This document shows positions 1-7,976 of a DNA stretch of 64,000 nt, in pieces; position 1 is the stretch's first letter, and the number at the start of each line of letters is the position of its first letter. The stretch is from Anaerolineales bacterium (GTDB lineage Bacteria; Chloroflexota; Anaerolineae; JAAEKA01), in assembly GCA_020634615.1 (NCBI GenBank), contig JACKBI010000004.1:283404-347403 (forward strand), read 5' to 3'. Position numbers and translations under genes: made by a program. A model generated the notes under the pieces. It saw nothing but the letters and a program-made list of their open reading frames with translations. It made no database searches and was not told where the DNA came from.

Positions 1-648
1 CTGATCCGCAAAGGCTGGATCGGCCAGGTCGTCGATGCGTCGATCCAGGTCAGCGTCAACACGCCGTGGCAGATGTGGCCCTGGCTGGCCATCTCGCCAC
101 GACTCGAGGTGCAGTACCACAGCATCCACTACATCGACGCCATGCGCTCGATCCTGGGCGACCCGATCTGGATCACCAGCCGCCACGCCCGCAACCCGTT
201 ACAGGGCGAGATCGTCGGCGAGACCAAGACGATCACCGTGATGGATTACGACACCGATCTGCAGGTTCTTATCGCGGACAACCATTACAACCACAGTGAC
301 GACTATTTCGCCGTCTTCCGCTTCATCGGCACCGAAGGGCACATCACCGGCACGTTGGGCGCGATGTACAACTACCCCGACGGCCGGCCGGATACGCTGC
401 AGTGGAGCAGCACGCGCTACTACCCTGAGAAACGCTTCGAGGCCAAGCTGGAGGGCAAGTGGATACCGGACGCGTTCATCGGCCCCACCGCCTCGCTGAT
501 GCAGGCCATCCAGGAAGACGGTGTACCGGAGACCGACGGCCACGACAACCTGCAAACGCTGCGCGTCGTCGAGGCCGCCTATCAGTCGGCCGCCGAAAAC
601 CGCTCGGTCAACATCGACGAGTGCCAGGCAGTGCCCTGCCCGGATTGA
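1..648 (+). CDS. Gfo/Idh/MocA-family oxidoreductase, C-terminal part (5' end outside window)
   Basis: The frame is open from base 1, so the NAD(P)-binding Rossmann half lies to the left of the window. The visible 215 residues look like the C-terminal alpha/beta substrate domain of Gfo/Idh/MocA sugar dehydrogenases: an HSIHYIDAMRSILGDP segment (the family's conserved His-x-x-Asp helix before a Gly), then beta-rich stretches, ending in the helix LQTLRVVEAAYQSAAENRSV that typically closes these proteins. Members oxidise or epimerise sugars, inositols or their derivatives with NAD(P). The substrate cannot be told from this fragment. The SDR gene follows about 105 bp downstream on the same strand, separated by an inverted repeat. 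Confidence 0.8.
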   Translation: MIRKGWIGQVVDASIQVSVNTPWQMWPWLAISPRLEVQYHSIHYIDAMRSILGDPIWITSRHARNPLQGEIVGETKTITVMDYDTDLQVLIADNHYNHSDDYFAVFRFIGTEGHITGTLGAMYNYPDGRPDTLQWSSTRYYPEKRFEAKLEGKWIPDAFIGPTASLMQAIQEDGVPETDGHDNLQTLRVVEAAYQSAAENRSVNIDECQAVPCPD

Positions 649-651
649 TCT

Positions 652-740
652 TGTACTCGTACTCCTCCTCGTACTCGTTCTCGACCCGCACGGGGATCAG
701 CGAAAGAGTACGAGTAGGAGGAGGAGTACGAGTACGAGGA
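652..740. repeat. Imperfect inverted repeat of TACTCG/CGAGTA units
   Basis: The left part (about 652-683) is rich in TACTCGTACTCCTCC. The right part (about 704-740) carries the complementary GAGGAGTACGAGTACGAG. The arms are about 30 nt with small offsets around a loop of roughly 17 nt. The right arm abuts the GGAGG Shine-Dalgarno of the SDR gene, so a hairpin in mRNA could affect its translation. There is no T-tract, so it is not a canonical terminator. Confidence 0.75.
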
Positions 741-754
741 GAAGGAGGCGTCAA

Positions 755-1639
755 ATGGAACATCGGTTTGCAAACAAGGTCGCCATCGTCACCGGTGCAG
801 GCCAGGGAATTGGCAAGGGCGTAGCGCTGCGGCTTGCGCGCGAAGGCGCGGCGGTGGTAGTAGCCGACTACAATGCCAACACGGCTGGCGCAACGAGTGT
901 CGAAATCGAAACAGCCGGCGGGCAGGCGCTGCCCTACGTTGTCAACATCGCCAACATCGAAGCGGTGCAGCGCATGGTCGCTGATGTCGTGGCAGCCTAC
1001 GGCAGGATCGACATGCTGGTCAACAACGCCGGCGTGGTGCAGACCAAACCGATGCTCGATCTCGCCGTGGAGGACTGGGATCGCGTCATCGACGTCAACC
1101 AGCGCGGCACCTTCTTCTGTCTGCAAGCCGTCGCGCAGCAGATGGTCCGCCAGTTGCCTGACGAGCTGCGCAGCGGCGCGGCTTTGGCAGACGTGTTGAC
1201 AAACCAGCTCAGCCAGCCAGGTGGCAAGGAAGCGGGCGAACCGGGCCTCGCAGCCAGCTACGGCAAGATCGTCAACTTCTCCTCCATCGCCGGCCGGCAC
1301 GGGCGCGCGCTGTCCACCCCCTATGCGGCCAGCAAGGCGGCCATCATCAGCATCACCCAGTCGGCGGCGCTGGCCCTGGCGCCCTATCGCATCAACGTCA
1401 ACGCCGTCTGCCCCGGCATCGTGCCCACGCCCATGTGGACCAAAATCGACCAGGATCGAGCGGAACTGTTCGGCGCCAAGGAAGGCGAGGCCATGGCCGC
1501 GTTCATCCAGCAGGTGCCGCTCAAGCGCGCCGCGACGCCCGAAGACCTGGCCGGCGTCGTCGCCTTCCTCTGCTCCGCCGACGCCGACTACATCACCGGC
1601 CAGGCCATCAACGTCGATGGCGGATTTGAGATGAATTGA
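755..1639 (+). CDS. Short-chain dehydrogenase/reductase (SDR)
   Basis: 294 residues. The ATG at 755 is chosen because GAAGGAGG lies at 741-748 and because the Rossmann motif VTGAGQGIGKG starts soon after; the longer open frame upstream is not SDR-like. NNAGVV is the SDR structural motif and YAASK (Tyr190, Lys194) the catalytic pair. The Tyr is further along than the usual ~155 because a segment of about 30 residues (around QLPDELRSGAALADVLTNQL) is inserted before the catalytic Ser strand. The end, TGQAINVDGGFEMN, is typical. Classical SDRs oxidise secondary alcohols of sugars, polyols or hydroxyacids with NAD(P)H; the substrate is unknown. A MetE-like gene follows. Confidence 0.9.
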   Translation: MEHRFANKVAIVTGAGQGIGKGVALRLAREGAAVVVADYNANTAGATSVEIETAGGQALPYVVNIANIEAVQRMVADVVAAYGRIDMLVNNAGVVQTKPMLDLAVEDWDRVIDVNQRGTFFCLQAVAQQMVRQLPDELRSGAALADVLTNQLSQPGGKEAGEPGLAASYGKIVNFSSIAGRHGRALSTPYAASKAAIISITQSAALALAPYRINVNAVCPGIVPTPMWTKIDQDRAELFGAKEGEAMAAFIQQVPLKRAATPEDLAGVVAFLCSADADYITGQAINVDGGFEMN

Positions 1640-1767
1640 GAAACGGTTAATTGGAGAATGGTGAGTTGGTGAACGGTTAACCGTCCGCGACGCGACCCAT
1701 AGCAACCATCCAGGAAATGACTACCGTGTTTCCCTGATTTCCCTGTTCGCCTGCCCCAGGAGACCCC

Positions 1768-2805
1768 ATGCTAACCTACCAACCCAACGACCTTCCCCTC
1801 CTCCCCACCCAGGTCATCGGCAGCCACGGCGTGCCGGGCTGGATCTGGATCGTGCGCGACGCGGTAGCCGCGGGCAAGATGGGTCCGTTCGACATCGACG
1901 AGGCGCTCAAGGACGCCACGCGGCTGGCCATCATCGACATGGAGGAGGCCGGCGTGGACATCATCTCAGACGGCGAGATGCAGCGCGCCGACTTCACCTG
2001 GCACTTCCACGGCAAGGTCCACGGGCTGGAACCGCAGGAATTCGCCCGCCGGCTTGGCTATCCCGGCCCGGACCAACTCGATGCGTTCCGCGCAGTCGCG
2101 CCGCTGACCGTGCCGAACGGCTACGGCCACGCCGAGGAGTTCCGCTACGCCCGCACCTTGACCGACAAGCCGCTGATCTCGCCCATTCAAAGCCCTGTGA
2201 CGCAGGCGTTTCGCATCGATCCCGGCACGGTCTACAAAAACAAGACCGAGATAGCCTGGGCGCTGGTGCCGTTCATCAACCAGGAGTTGAAGGACGTCGT
2301 GGCAGCGGGCTGCACCCACGTCCAGTTCGACGAGCCGGCCTACTGGATCGCCGACGGCGGCCCAGAGGAGATGGTGGAGATCTTCAACGCCTGCGTCGAG
2401 GGTGTCGAGGCAACCATCGGCTTCCACCTGTGTTTCGGCAACTTCCGCGGCCGGCCGGCAACGTCGCACCGCAGCTTTGCCGTCTTCGCTCCCCATTTCA
2501 AGGACCTCCACGTCGATGTGCTGCATATCGAATTCGCCAATCGCAACATGTATGAGGTCGAGCTGTGGGAGCAGTACGGCGGCGACAAGATCCTCTGCGC
2601 CGGCGTCATCGACGTCAAGGGCCGCAGCCTGGAACCGGTGGATGTGGTAGCCGACCGCATCCACACCTGCCTCCGTCACTGCGCGCCCGACAAGCTGTGG
2701 CTCGCCCCCGACTGCGGCTTCAGCCAGACGCCGCGATTCCTGGCCAACGAAAAGATGCGCGTGATGGTCGAAGCGGCGGCGATGGTACGCTCGGAGATCG
2801 GGTAG
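1768..2805 (+). CDS. MetE C-terminal-domain (cobalamin-independent methionine synthase-like) protein
   Basis: 345 residues, about half of full-length MetE: only the catalytic (beta/alpha)8 zinc domain is present. Visible features are LPTQVIGSHGVP at the N-terminus, DGEMQRADF, VQFDEPAYW, and a zinc-site set H220-x-C222 (GFHLCFGNF), E255 (LHIEFANRN) and C316 (APDCGF), spaced much like the H/C/E/C ligands of MetE. The family moves a methyl group to a thiol, or in short homologues acts on other thiol or methyl substrates. Nothing nearby points to methionine synthesis; neighbours are oxidoreductases and, 2 kb downstream, a URO-D-fold protein. The true substrate is unknown. Confidence 0.8.
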   Translation: MLTYQPNDLPLLPTQVIGSHGVPGWIWIVRDAVAAGKMGPFDIDEALKDATRLAIIDMEEAGVDIISDGEMQRADFTWHFHGKVHGLEPQEFARRLGYPGPDQLDAFRAVAPLTVPNGYGHAEEFRYARTLTDKPLISPIQSPVTQAFRIDPGTVYKNKTEIAWALVPFINQELKDVVAAGCTHVQFDEPAYWIADGGPEEMVEIFNACVEGVEATIGFHLCFGNFRGRPATSHRSFAVFAPHFKDLHVDVLHIEFANRNMYEVELWEQYGGDKILCAGVIDVKGRSLEPVDVVADRIHTCLRHCAPDKLWLAPDCGFSQTPRFLANEKMRVMVEAAAMVRSEIG

Positions 2806-2858
2806 GTACGGTTGCAGGTTGCAGGCGATTGATGATCTGCCGAAACGGAGACGTAGCG

Positions 2859-3914
2859 ATGGTGAAGTTGGAGCACAACGCGGTTGTGAACCGCATGCTG
2901 CGGGTCGATGATCTAGACACGCTGGGTGTCTCGACGCAGACGCTGGCCGAAGAGGCGATCCGGGCTGGCCGGGTGGATGATGCCGCGGCGCTGGTGGACT
3001 ACTTCCACCAGGAGATGCGCATCATGCACACCATCATGCGCACGTGGCTGACAGACATCACCCGTTACATGGTCGCCCGCGGCGGGCCGTCGGACAACGC
3101 CGGCGAGCTTGCGACCGCCTTGCTGGACATCTGGCGCACCTATCCACTGGGCGAGGCGCTGCGCGAGCGCTGCAAGGAGGCGATCCGCGCCACCGCGGCC
3201 AGGACTGACAGTCCTGCGGAAGGACTGTCAGTCCTGGCCGGCGAAGACCCCATCGCGCTGCTCGACCAGATGCGGCTGGAGTTCAAATACCCCCACGACG
3301 TGCTGGTGGCCTGGGTGCAAGACCTGCTGACCACCGTCGCGGCGCGCTGGGGCGAGGAGGCGGTGTTGGAGTCGATTCTCCAGACCCACCAGAGCATCTG
3401 GGGCGACCGCTACGAGAACTGGGCAAAGCTCACGCCGCACGAGAAGCTGGCGCTGACGGTGGAAGGCATGCGCGGCGGGCATTTCAGCGGCGAGCGCAGG
3501 CGGGGCGACGTGACGGTGCGCGATGACGGCGACCGGCTGGTGATGGTCATGGAACTGTGCGGCAGCGGCGGCGTGCTGCGCCGCGGCGACCCGGAGACCG
3601 GCCGCCCGCCGCATCCGCTGGGTGAACACGGCGTCAACCATGAGCCACACGACTGGACCTGGCAAAAGACTGGCATCCACTGGTATTGCAGCCACTGCGC
3701 CATCGCGATGGAATGGCTGCCAGGCAGGCAGCGTGGCCGGCTGCTGCGCCCGCTGGATCATGTCATGGACCCCGACGCGCCCTGCACATGGTACATCTAC
3801 AAGGACGAAGACCAGACGCGCGCTTATCACTACCCGAGAACTGGTGTACCTACGCCGCCTGACGCGCCAGACTACGGCGAGGATTGGCATCTGGAATATC
3901 CTTCAGGTTTTTAG
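2859..3914 (+). CDS. Unrecognised protein with WYCSHC motif
   Basis: 351 residues from the ATG at 2859 (an ATG at 2832 is also possible). I do not recognise the family. The first two thirds are helical (VKLEHNAVVNRMLRV..., LVDYFHQEMRIMHTIMRTWL). The C-terminal third holds MELCGSGG, several His residues (PPHPLGEHGVNHEPHDW) and WYCSHCAIAMEWLPG, which together could bind a metal. The gene starts about 50 bp after the MetE-like gene and may be co-transcribed with it. A perfect 17-bp-arm palindrome (3199-3237) lies inside the coding region and adds roughly RTDSPAEGLSVLAG in frame, apparently a tolerated insertion in a loop. Confidence 0.6.
   Translation: MVKLEHNAVVNRMLRVDDLDTLGVSTQTLAEEAIRAGRVDDAAALVDYFHQEMRIMHTIMRTWLTDITRYMVARGGPSDNAGELATALLDIWRTYPLGEALRERCKEAIRATAARTDSPAEGLSVLAGEDPIALLDQMRLEFKYPHDVLVAWVQDLLTTVAARWGEEAVLESILQTHQSIWGDRYENWAKLTPHEKLALTVEGMRGGHFSGERRRGDVTVRDDGDRLVMVMELCGSGGVLRRGDPETGRPPHPLGEHGVNHEPHDWTWQKTGIHWYCSHCAIAMEWLPGRQRGRLLRPLDHVMDPDAPCTWYIYKDEDQTRAYHYPRTGVPTPPDAPDYGEDWHLEYPSGF
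3199..3237. repeat. Perfect palindrome inserted in frame in a coding region
   Basis: 17-bp perfect arms (3199-3215 and 3221-3237) around a 5-nt loop; the core is AGGACTGACAGTCCT. The same core recurs at 31037-31055 and, in a variant, at 31103-31121 inside another gene. This marks a dispersed palindromic element. Confidence 0.9.
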
Positions 3915-3939
3915 TCGACCGGATCATAATGAGGTGACC

Positions 3940-4821
3940 ATGTTATCATCCGAAAAGACCGTCAACAATCTCCAGTATCAGCTTTTCATCGTTAGTATTT
4001 CACTGCTCGCGGTGGCCAACACCGTAGCTCTCGTCTTTTTCCGAGGAACGCTCACAGGTGACGTGCTGGCGTTGGTCGACGCCCTGCTGACCCCGTTCTT
4101 CCTGGTTGACTTTGGCCTTCGCATGATCGCAGCCCAATCCAAGTGGCGTTACTTCTTTATCGAGTTTGGCTGGGCCGACTTCATCGGCAGTCTGTGGTTG
4201 CCAGGGTGGGATGTCCTGCGATTGTTCCGTGTCTATCGCGTCGTCAACATCATCCGACAATTGCCCAAAACTAGCGGCCAGACCTGGGGAACATTACGTC
4301 GCGAGCGGGCAAACAGCATCTTCAGTTCGATGATCATGCTGGCGATTCTGGTGATCGAAATTGGCGGCATTGCAGTGCTCCATTTCGAAGGCACCAATGC
4401 CAACGCCAACATCCTGACTGCTGGAGACGCGCTGTGGTGGGGCATTGTGACCATTGCCACGGTCGGCTATGGCGACAAATACCCCATCACACCGGGCGGT
4501 CGTTTCATTGGTTCCGCGGAGATCATCACAGGCGTGGCTGTGTTCGGCACGATTTCTGCTTACCTGGCTAACGCCTTTATCGGCCGGAGGAAGCAGACCG
4601 ACGAGAAGGAAGCTACCACAACAATCAACGTTCAGGACGTTCTGACGGAAGTCAAGCGTCTATCGGTAGAGATGGAACAGCGCCACAGCGACCTCGAGAC
4701 ACGATTGACCACCGACCAGGATCGCCATGCCAGTACACTGGAGGTCCGTTTGGGGCGAATCGAAGCGCTGCTCGGCGCCGCGGCCGAGGGTTCCAATTCG
4801 AGCAGCAGCGAATCCTCCTGA
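3940..4821 (+). CDS. Voltage-gated-like potassium channel (ion transport family)
   Basis: 293 residues. The ATG at 3940 follows GAGGTG at 3931-3936; the open frame upstream overlaps the previous gene and is not used. Inner-membrane segments are seen around residues 13-35, 45-63, an Arg-bearing helix LRLFRVYRVVNIIRQL (S4-like), 125-147, and FIGSAEIITGVAVFGTISAY. The selectivity filter is TVGYGD (174-179) with the pore helix before it. The cytoplasmic tail (about 225-285) is polar and likely coiled coil, ending in a Ser-rich stretch. The filter means K+ selectivity. It lies between catabolic genes on the same strand; a functional link to them is not evident. Confidence 0.88.
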   Translation: MLSSEKTVNNLQYQLFIVSISLLAVANTVALVFFRGTLTGDVLALVDALLTPFFLVDFGLRMIAAQSKWRYFFIEFGWADFIGSLWLPGWDVLRLFRVYRVVNIIRQLPKTSGQTWGTLRRERANSIFSSMIMLAILVIEIGGIAVLHFEGTNANANILTAGDALWWGIVTIATVGYGDKYPITPGGRFIGSAEIITGVAVFGTISAYLANAFIGRRKQTDEKEATTTINVQDVLTEVKRLSVEMEQRHSDLETRLTTDQDRHASTLEVRLGRIEALLGAAAEGSNSSSSESS

Positions 4822-4836
4822 GAGATCTTCCAGACT

Positions 4837-5928
4837 GTGCCCCCCAAACAAGATGTCATCCGTCGCTTGCGTGGCAACCATGCCGATCCGCCGCTCTACT
4901 TGCCAGATCTCACGTTGTGGTACGACTGGCACGCCAAGCGCCGGACGCTGCCTGTCGAGTGGCGAGGCTGGTCGCTGGCGCAGATCGCGCGTAGCCTCGG
5001 TGTGCCTGTATGGCAGGCTGCCCGCCCCTTCCGCATCGAGTCTGGCAATGTCGAGGTTTACAAGTCGGAAACAGCCAGCGAGCGGCTGGTACGCTACCAC
5101 ACCCCGGCCGGCAAACTGACCGAACGCTGGAACCTTGGCCCGGACGGCGACTGGTGGCAGACCGAGTTTCCCGTCAAGACCGCGTCCGACCTGCGCACCT
5201 TGCTGCGAATCGTTTCCGCTCGGCGCTACGTCCTGGACACGTCTGAGCTGGAGCGGCTGGCAGCGGAGATCGGCGACGACGGCGTGGTGGCGCTGGAGTT
5301 GCCACGGCGACCCTTCTCGCAGGTTTTCCTGGAGTGGCTGGGCTGGAGCGACGGCCTTCTGCTGTTCTTTGACGCCCCCGCACTGGTCGGGGAGATAATG
5401 GAAGTACTGGAGCAGCAGGTGCAGTCCCTGGTCGAGCAGGTCATCCGCCTGCCCGACCAAATCATCGTCTCACCTGACAACCTGGACGCGCAATTCATCT
5501 CGCCGACGTTTTTCCAGCGCTATCTGGCGGACAGCTACCGGCGAACGGCCGGTGTCCTGCACGCAAGCGACAAAATACTGCTGGCCGGCACCGGTGGACC
5601 CATCGCCAAGCTGCTGCAGCCGCTGGCGAACACAGGTGTGGACGGCGTCGAAGGCATCTCCGGGCCACCGCAAAGCGACGCCGGTTTGGCCGAAGCGCGG
5701 CAGTTGGCCGGACCAGCGTTTACGCTGTGGGGCGGCATCCCCCAGGACGCGCTGCTGCCCGATTTCGACCGCGACCGGTTCGAGGCGCTGGTCCTACAAG
5801 CAGTCCGTGAGGCCCGGAATGACAGCCGGGCAATCATCGGCGTCGCCGACCGTGTGCCAGTTCTGGCCGACATCGGACGCCTTCGATCTGTGCCATCGCT
5901 CCTTGCCGCAGCCCTGAGCAATTCATAG
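4837..5928 (+). CDS. URO-D-fold protein (methyltransferase-like, not haem pathway)
   Basis: 363 residues from a GTG at 4837, 15 bp after the channel gene; no strong ribosome site is seen, so the start is uncertain. The fold signature is that of the uroporphyrinogen decarboxylase / MtaA-CmuA superfamily: DLTLWYDWH near the N-terminus, SPDNLDAQFISPTFFQRYL, then GTGGPIAKLLQPLANTGVDG and VEGISGPPQSD, ending in IIGVADRVP. The RQAGRY motif of true haem-pathway UroD is missing. Homologues of this kind often move methyl groups or act on unknown substrates. With the MetE-like gene 2 kb upstream, the cluster holds two TIM-barrel methyltransferase-type proteins. No corrinoid protein is seen. Confidence 0.72.
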   Translation: MPPKQDVIRRLRGNHADPPLYLPDLTLWYDWHAKRRTLPVEWRGWSLAQIARSLGVPVWQAARPFRIESGNVEVYKSETASERLVRYHTPAGKLTERWNLGPDGDWWQTEFPVKTASDLRTLLRIVSARRYVLDTSELERLAAEIGDDGVVALELPRRPFSQVFLEWLGWSDGLLLFFDAPALVGEIMEVLEQQVQSLVEQVIRLPDQIIVSPDNLDAQFISPTFFQRYLADSYRRTAGVLHASDKILLAGTGGPIAKLLQPLANTGVDGVEGISGPPQSDAGLAEARQLAGPAFTLWGGIPQDALLPDFDRDRFEALVLQAVREARNDSRAIIGVADRVPVLADIGRLRSVPSLLAAALSNS

Positions 5929-5984
5929 GCACACAAATCTTCGACTTCTTCCGGTTACGCATTACGCATTACGAGTTTCGACCC

Positions 5985-7325
5985 ATGCCATCCAACGCTA
6001 TCGACTCCATCATCTTCCGCGACATGTACGGCACCGACGAGCTGCGGGCCGTCTTCAGCGACGAGGCTCTGCTGCAATGCTGGCTCGATTTCGAGGCCGC
6101 GCTGGCGCGGGCCGAAGCAGCCGTCGGACTGGTGCCCGCCAGCGCGGCAGCCGAGATCACCCGCCAGGCGCGCGTCGAGAACATCGATCTCCCGGCGCTG
6201 CGCCAGGGGATCTACGACACGACCCACGAATTGGTGCCGCTGATCTGGCAACTGGCGCGGCTGTGCGAGGGCGACGCCGGCGGCTGGGTGCACTGGGGCG
6301 CCACCACCCAAGACGTGACAGACACCGGGCTGGTGATGCAGGTCAAGTCAGCCTACGCGGTCATCCTGCGCGACCTGCGGGCGCTGGCAGACGCGCTGGC
6401 CGATCTGGCACGGCGGGAGCGCGACACGATCCTGCCCGGCCGCACCCACGGTCAACACGCGTTGCCCATCACCTTCGGCTTCAAGGTGGCGATCTGGCTG
6501 GCCGAGGTGCGGCGACACATCGAGCGGCTGGAGCAGGCCGCGCCGCGGGTGCTGGTGGGCCAGTTCGCCGGCGCGGCCGGCACGCTGGCCTCGGTGGGCG
6601 AGCAAGGGCTGGAGATTCAACGGCTGCTGATGGCTGACCTGGGGCTGGGCGTGCCGGAGATCTGCTGGCATCCGGCGAGGGACGGCTTCGCCGAGTACGT
6701 CTCACTGTTGGCCATGGTCGCCATGACCATGAGCAAGATCGCCCACGAGGTCATCCTCTTGCAGAAGTCGGAGGTGGCTGAGTTGGAAGAACCCTATGTG
6801 CGCGGCAAGGTCGGCTCCAGCACCATGCCGCACAAACGGAACCCGATGATCTGCGAGGGGATCATGGCCGAGGCGAGGATGGTGCGCGGCATTCAGAACA
6901 CCGTGCTTTCGGCCATGGAGTCGGAGCACGAACGAGACTGGTCGGCGGTGCACATTGAATGGGCCTGCGTGCCCGAGGCCAGCATCCTGGCCGGCGGCGC
7001 AGTCGCCCACACGCTGCGAGTGATCCAGCACCTGATCATCTACCCGGAGCGGATGCGCCGCAACGTCGATGCGCTGCACGGGCTGATCCTGTCCGAGGCG
7101 GTGATGCTGAAGCTGGGTGAGTATCTGGGACGCCAGACCGCGCACGAAGTGGTCCACGAGGCGTCGATGCTGGCTTTCGAGCAGGAACGCCCCCTGCGCG
7201 ATCTGCTGGCCGAAGACGAGCGAGTAACACACCATCTGTCGCTGGAACAGATCGACGCCATGTTACAACCGGAAGCGTACACGGGTTTGTCCGGGTTGTT
7301 TGTGGATCGCGTTGCTGGAACCTAA
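5985..7325 (+). CDS. Lyase of the fumarase/adenylosuccinate lyase superfamily (PurB/PcaB-like)
   Basis: 446 residues from ATG 5985. The superfamily signature GSSTMPHKRNP is at 277-287, with HWGATTQDVTDTG (the TxD region) and GRTHGQHALPITFG (the catalytic His loop) upstream, all in the expected order. The length fits the family. These tetrameric enzymes eliminate fumarate or cycloisomerise carboxymuconate. PcaB-type (3-carboxy-cis,cis-muconate cycloisomerase) and adenylosuccinate-lyase-like proteins look alike at this level. With no other purine genes here and catabolic neighbours, a catabolic lyase is more likely than PurB. The upstream 56 bp contain TTACGCATTACGCATTACG, a small tandem repeat. 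Confidence 0.85.
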   Translation: MPSNAIDSIIFRDMYGTDELRAVFSDEALLQCWLDFEAALARAEAAVGLVPASAAAEITRQARVENIDLPALRQGIYDTTHELVPLIWQLARLCEGDAGGWVHWGATTQDVTDTGLVMQVKSAYAVILRDLRALADALADLARRERDTILPGRTHGQHALPITFGFKVAIWLAEVRRHIERLEQAAPRVLVGQFAGAAGTLASVGEQGLEIQRLLMADLGLGVPEICWHPARDGFAEYVSLLAMVAMTMSKIAHEVILLQKSEVAELEEPYVRGKVGSSTMPHKRNPMICEGIMAEARMVRGIQNTVLSAMESEHERDWSAVHIEWACVPEASILAGGAVAHTLRVIQHLIIYPERMRRNVDALHGLILSEAVMLKLGEYLGRQTAHEVVHEASMLAFEQERPLRDLLAEDERVTHHLSLEQIDAMLQPEAYTGLSGLFVDRVAGT

Positions 7326-7353
7326 TTTCGAAGAACAAAACAGGAGATCATAC

Positions 7354-7818
7354 GTGCTCATCAACACCTGGCACTTCAGCTTCACCGTCAGCGACATCGA
7401 TCAGTCCATTCACTTCTACCGCGACGTGTTGGGCATGGAGCTGGTCCACACGCAGGAGCAGGCCAACGCCTACACGCGCAAGTTCGTGGGCTACCCTGAC
7501 GCGCACTTGAAGGTCGCGCAGTTCAGAATCCCAGGCCTGGCAACTCCCCGCTCCGGCCACATTCTGGAACTGGTGGAATACGTCGCTCCGCGGGGCGTCA
7601 AGGTTGACACGCGCACCCTCAACACCGGCACAGCGCATCTGGCGTTTCAGGTGGATGACATCCACGCCGAACACGCGCGCATAACCGCGCTGGGCGTGCG
7701 CTTCCGCAGCGACCCGGTGGCCATCGAGGCTGGCATCAACACCGGCGGCTTCACATGCTATTTTCTCGACCCCGACGACATCACGCTGGAGATCATCCAG
7801 CCCCCCGCCCGACCATAA
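7354..7818 (+). CDS. VOC-family (glyoxalase/dioxygenase fold) protein
   Basis: 154 residues. The GTG at 7354 is preferred because CAGGAGA lies at 7341-7347; the longer frame to 7300 overlaps the lyase gene. Two beta-alpha-beta-beta-beta units are visible: NTWHFSFTVSDIDQSIHFYR (His near the start) and HLAFQVDDIHAEHARI followed by TCYFLDPDDITLEIIQP. The His/Glu positions match the metal site of glyoxalases, epimerases and extradiol dioxygenases. The reaction is unknown. It starts 28 bp after the lyase gene and is likely in the same transcript. Confidence 0.82.
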   Translation: MLINTWHFSFTVSDIDQSIHFYRDVLGMELVHTQEQANAYTRKFVGYPDAHLKVAQFRIPGLATPRSGHILELVEYVAPRGVKVDTRTLNTGTAHLAFQVDDIHAEHARITALGVRFRSDPVAIEAGINTGGFTCYFLDPDDITLEIIQPPARP

Positions 7819-7862
7819 CTTCGAAGCCTGGGCATTCTTCGAGATCTGCTGCGACCCCGGGC

Positions 7863-7930
7863 TGAAACGTGAAGCGTAAATCGTGAGAGCCAGCCTGACA
7901 AAGCGAGATCACGTTTCACGTGTTCACGTT
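7863..7930. repeat. Inverted repeat of ACGTGAA-type units between convergent genes
   Basis: The left arm (about 7863-7886: AAACGTGAAGCGTAAATCGT) is matched imperfectly by the right arm (about 7904-7930: ATCACGTTTCACGTGTTCAC). It lies between the convergent VOC gene and the - strand dehydrogenase, where a bidirectional terminator or dispersed repeat is expected. No U-tract is present on either side. Confidence 0.65.
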
Positions 7931-7976
7931 TTGCGAGCCGCTCTGGCCGGTCTCGGACCGAGCCAGCACCGGCCCG

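Noticed and set aside
608..1705. 365-aa open frame on the - strand
   Set aside because: Shadow of the SDR gene; the + strand product has full SDR motifs, and the - strand text shows no family pattern.
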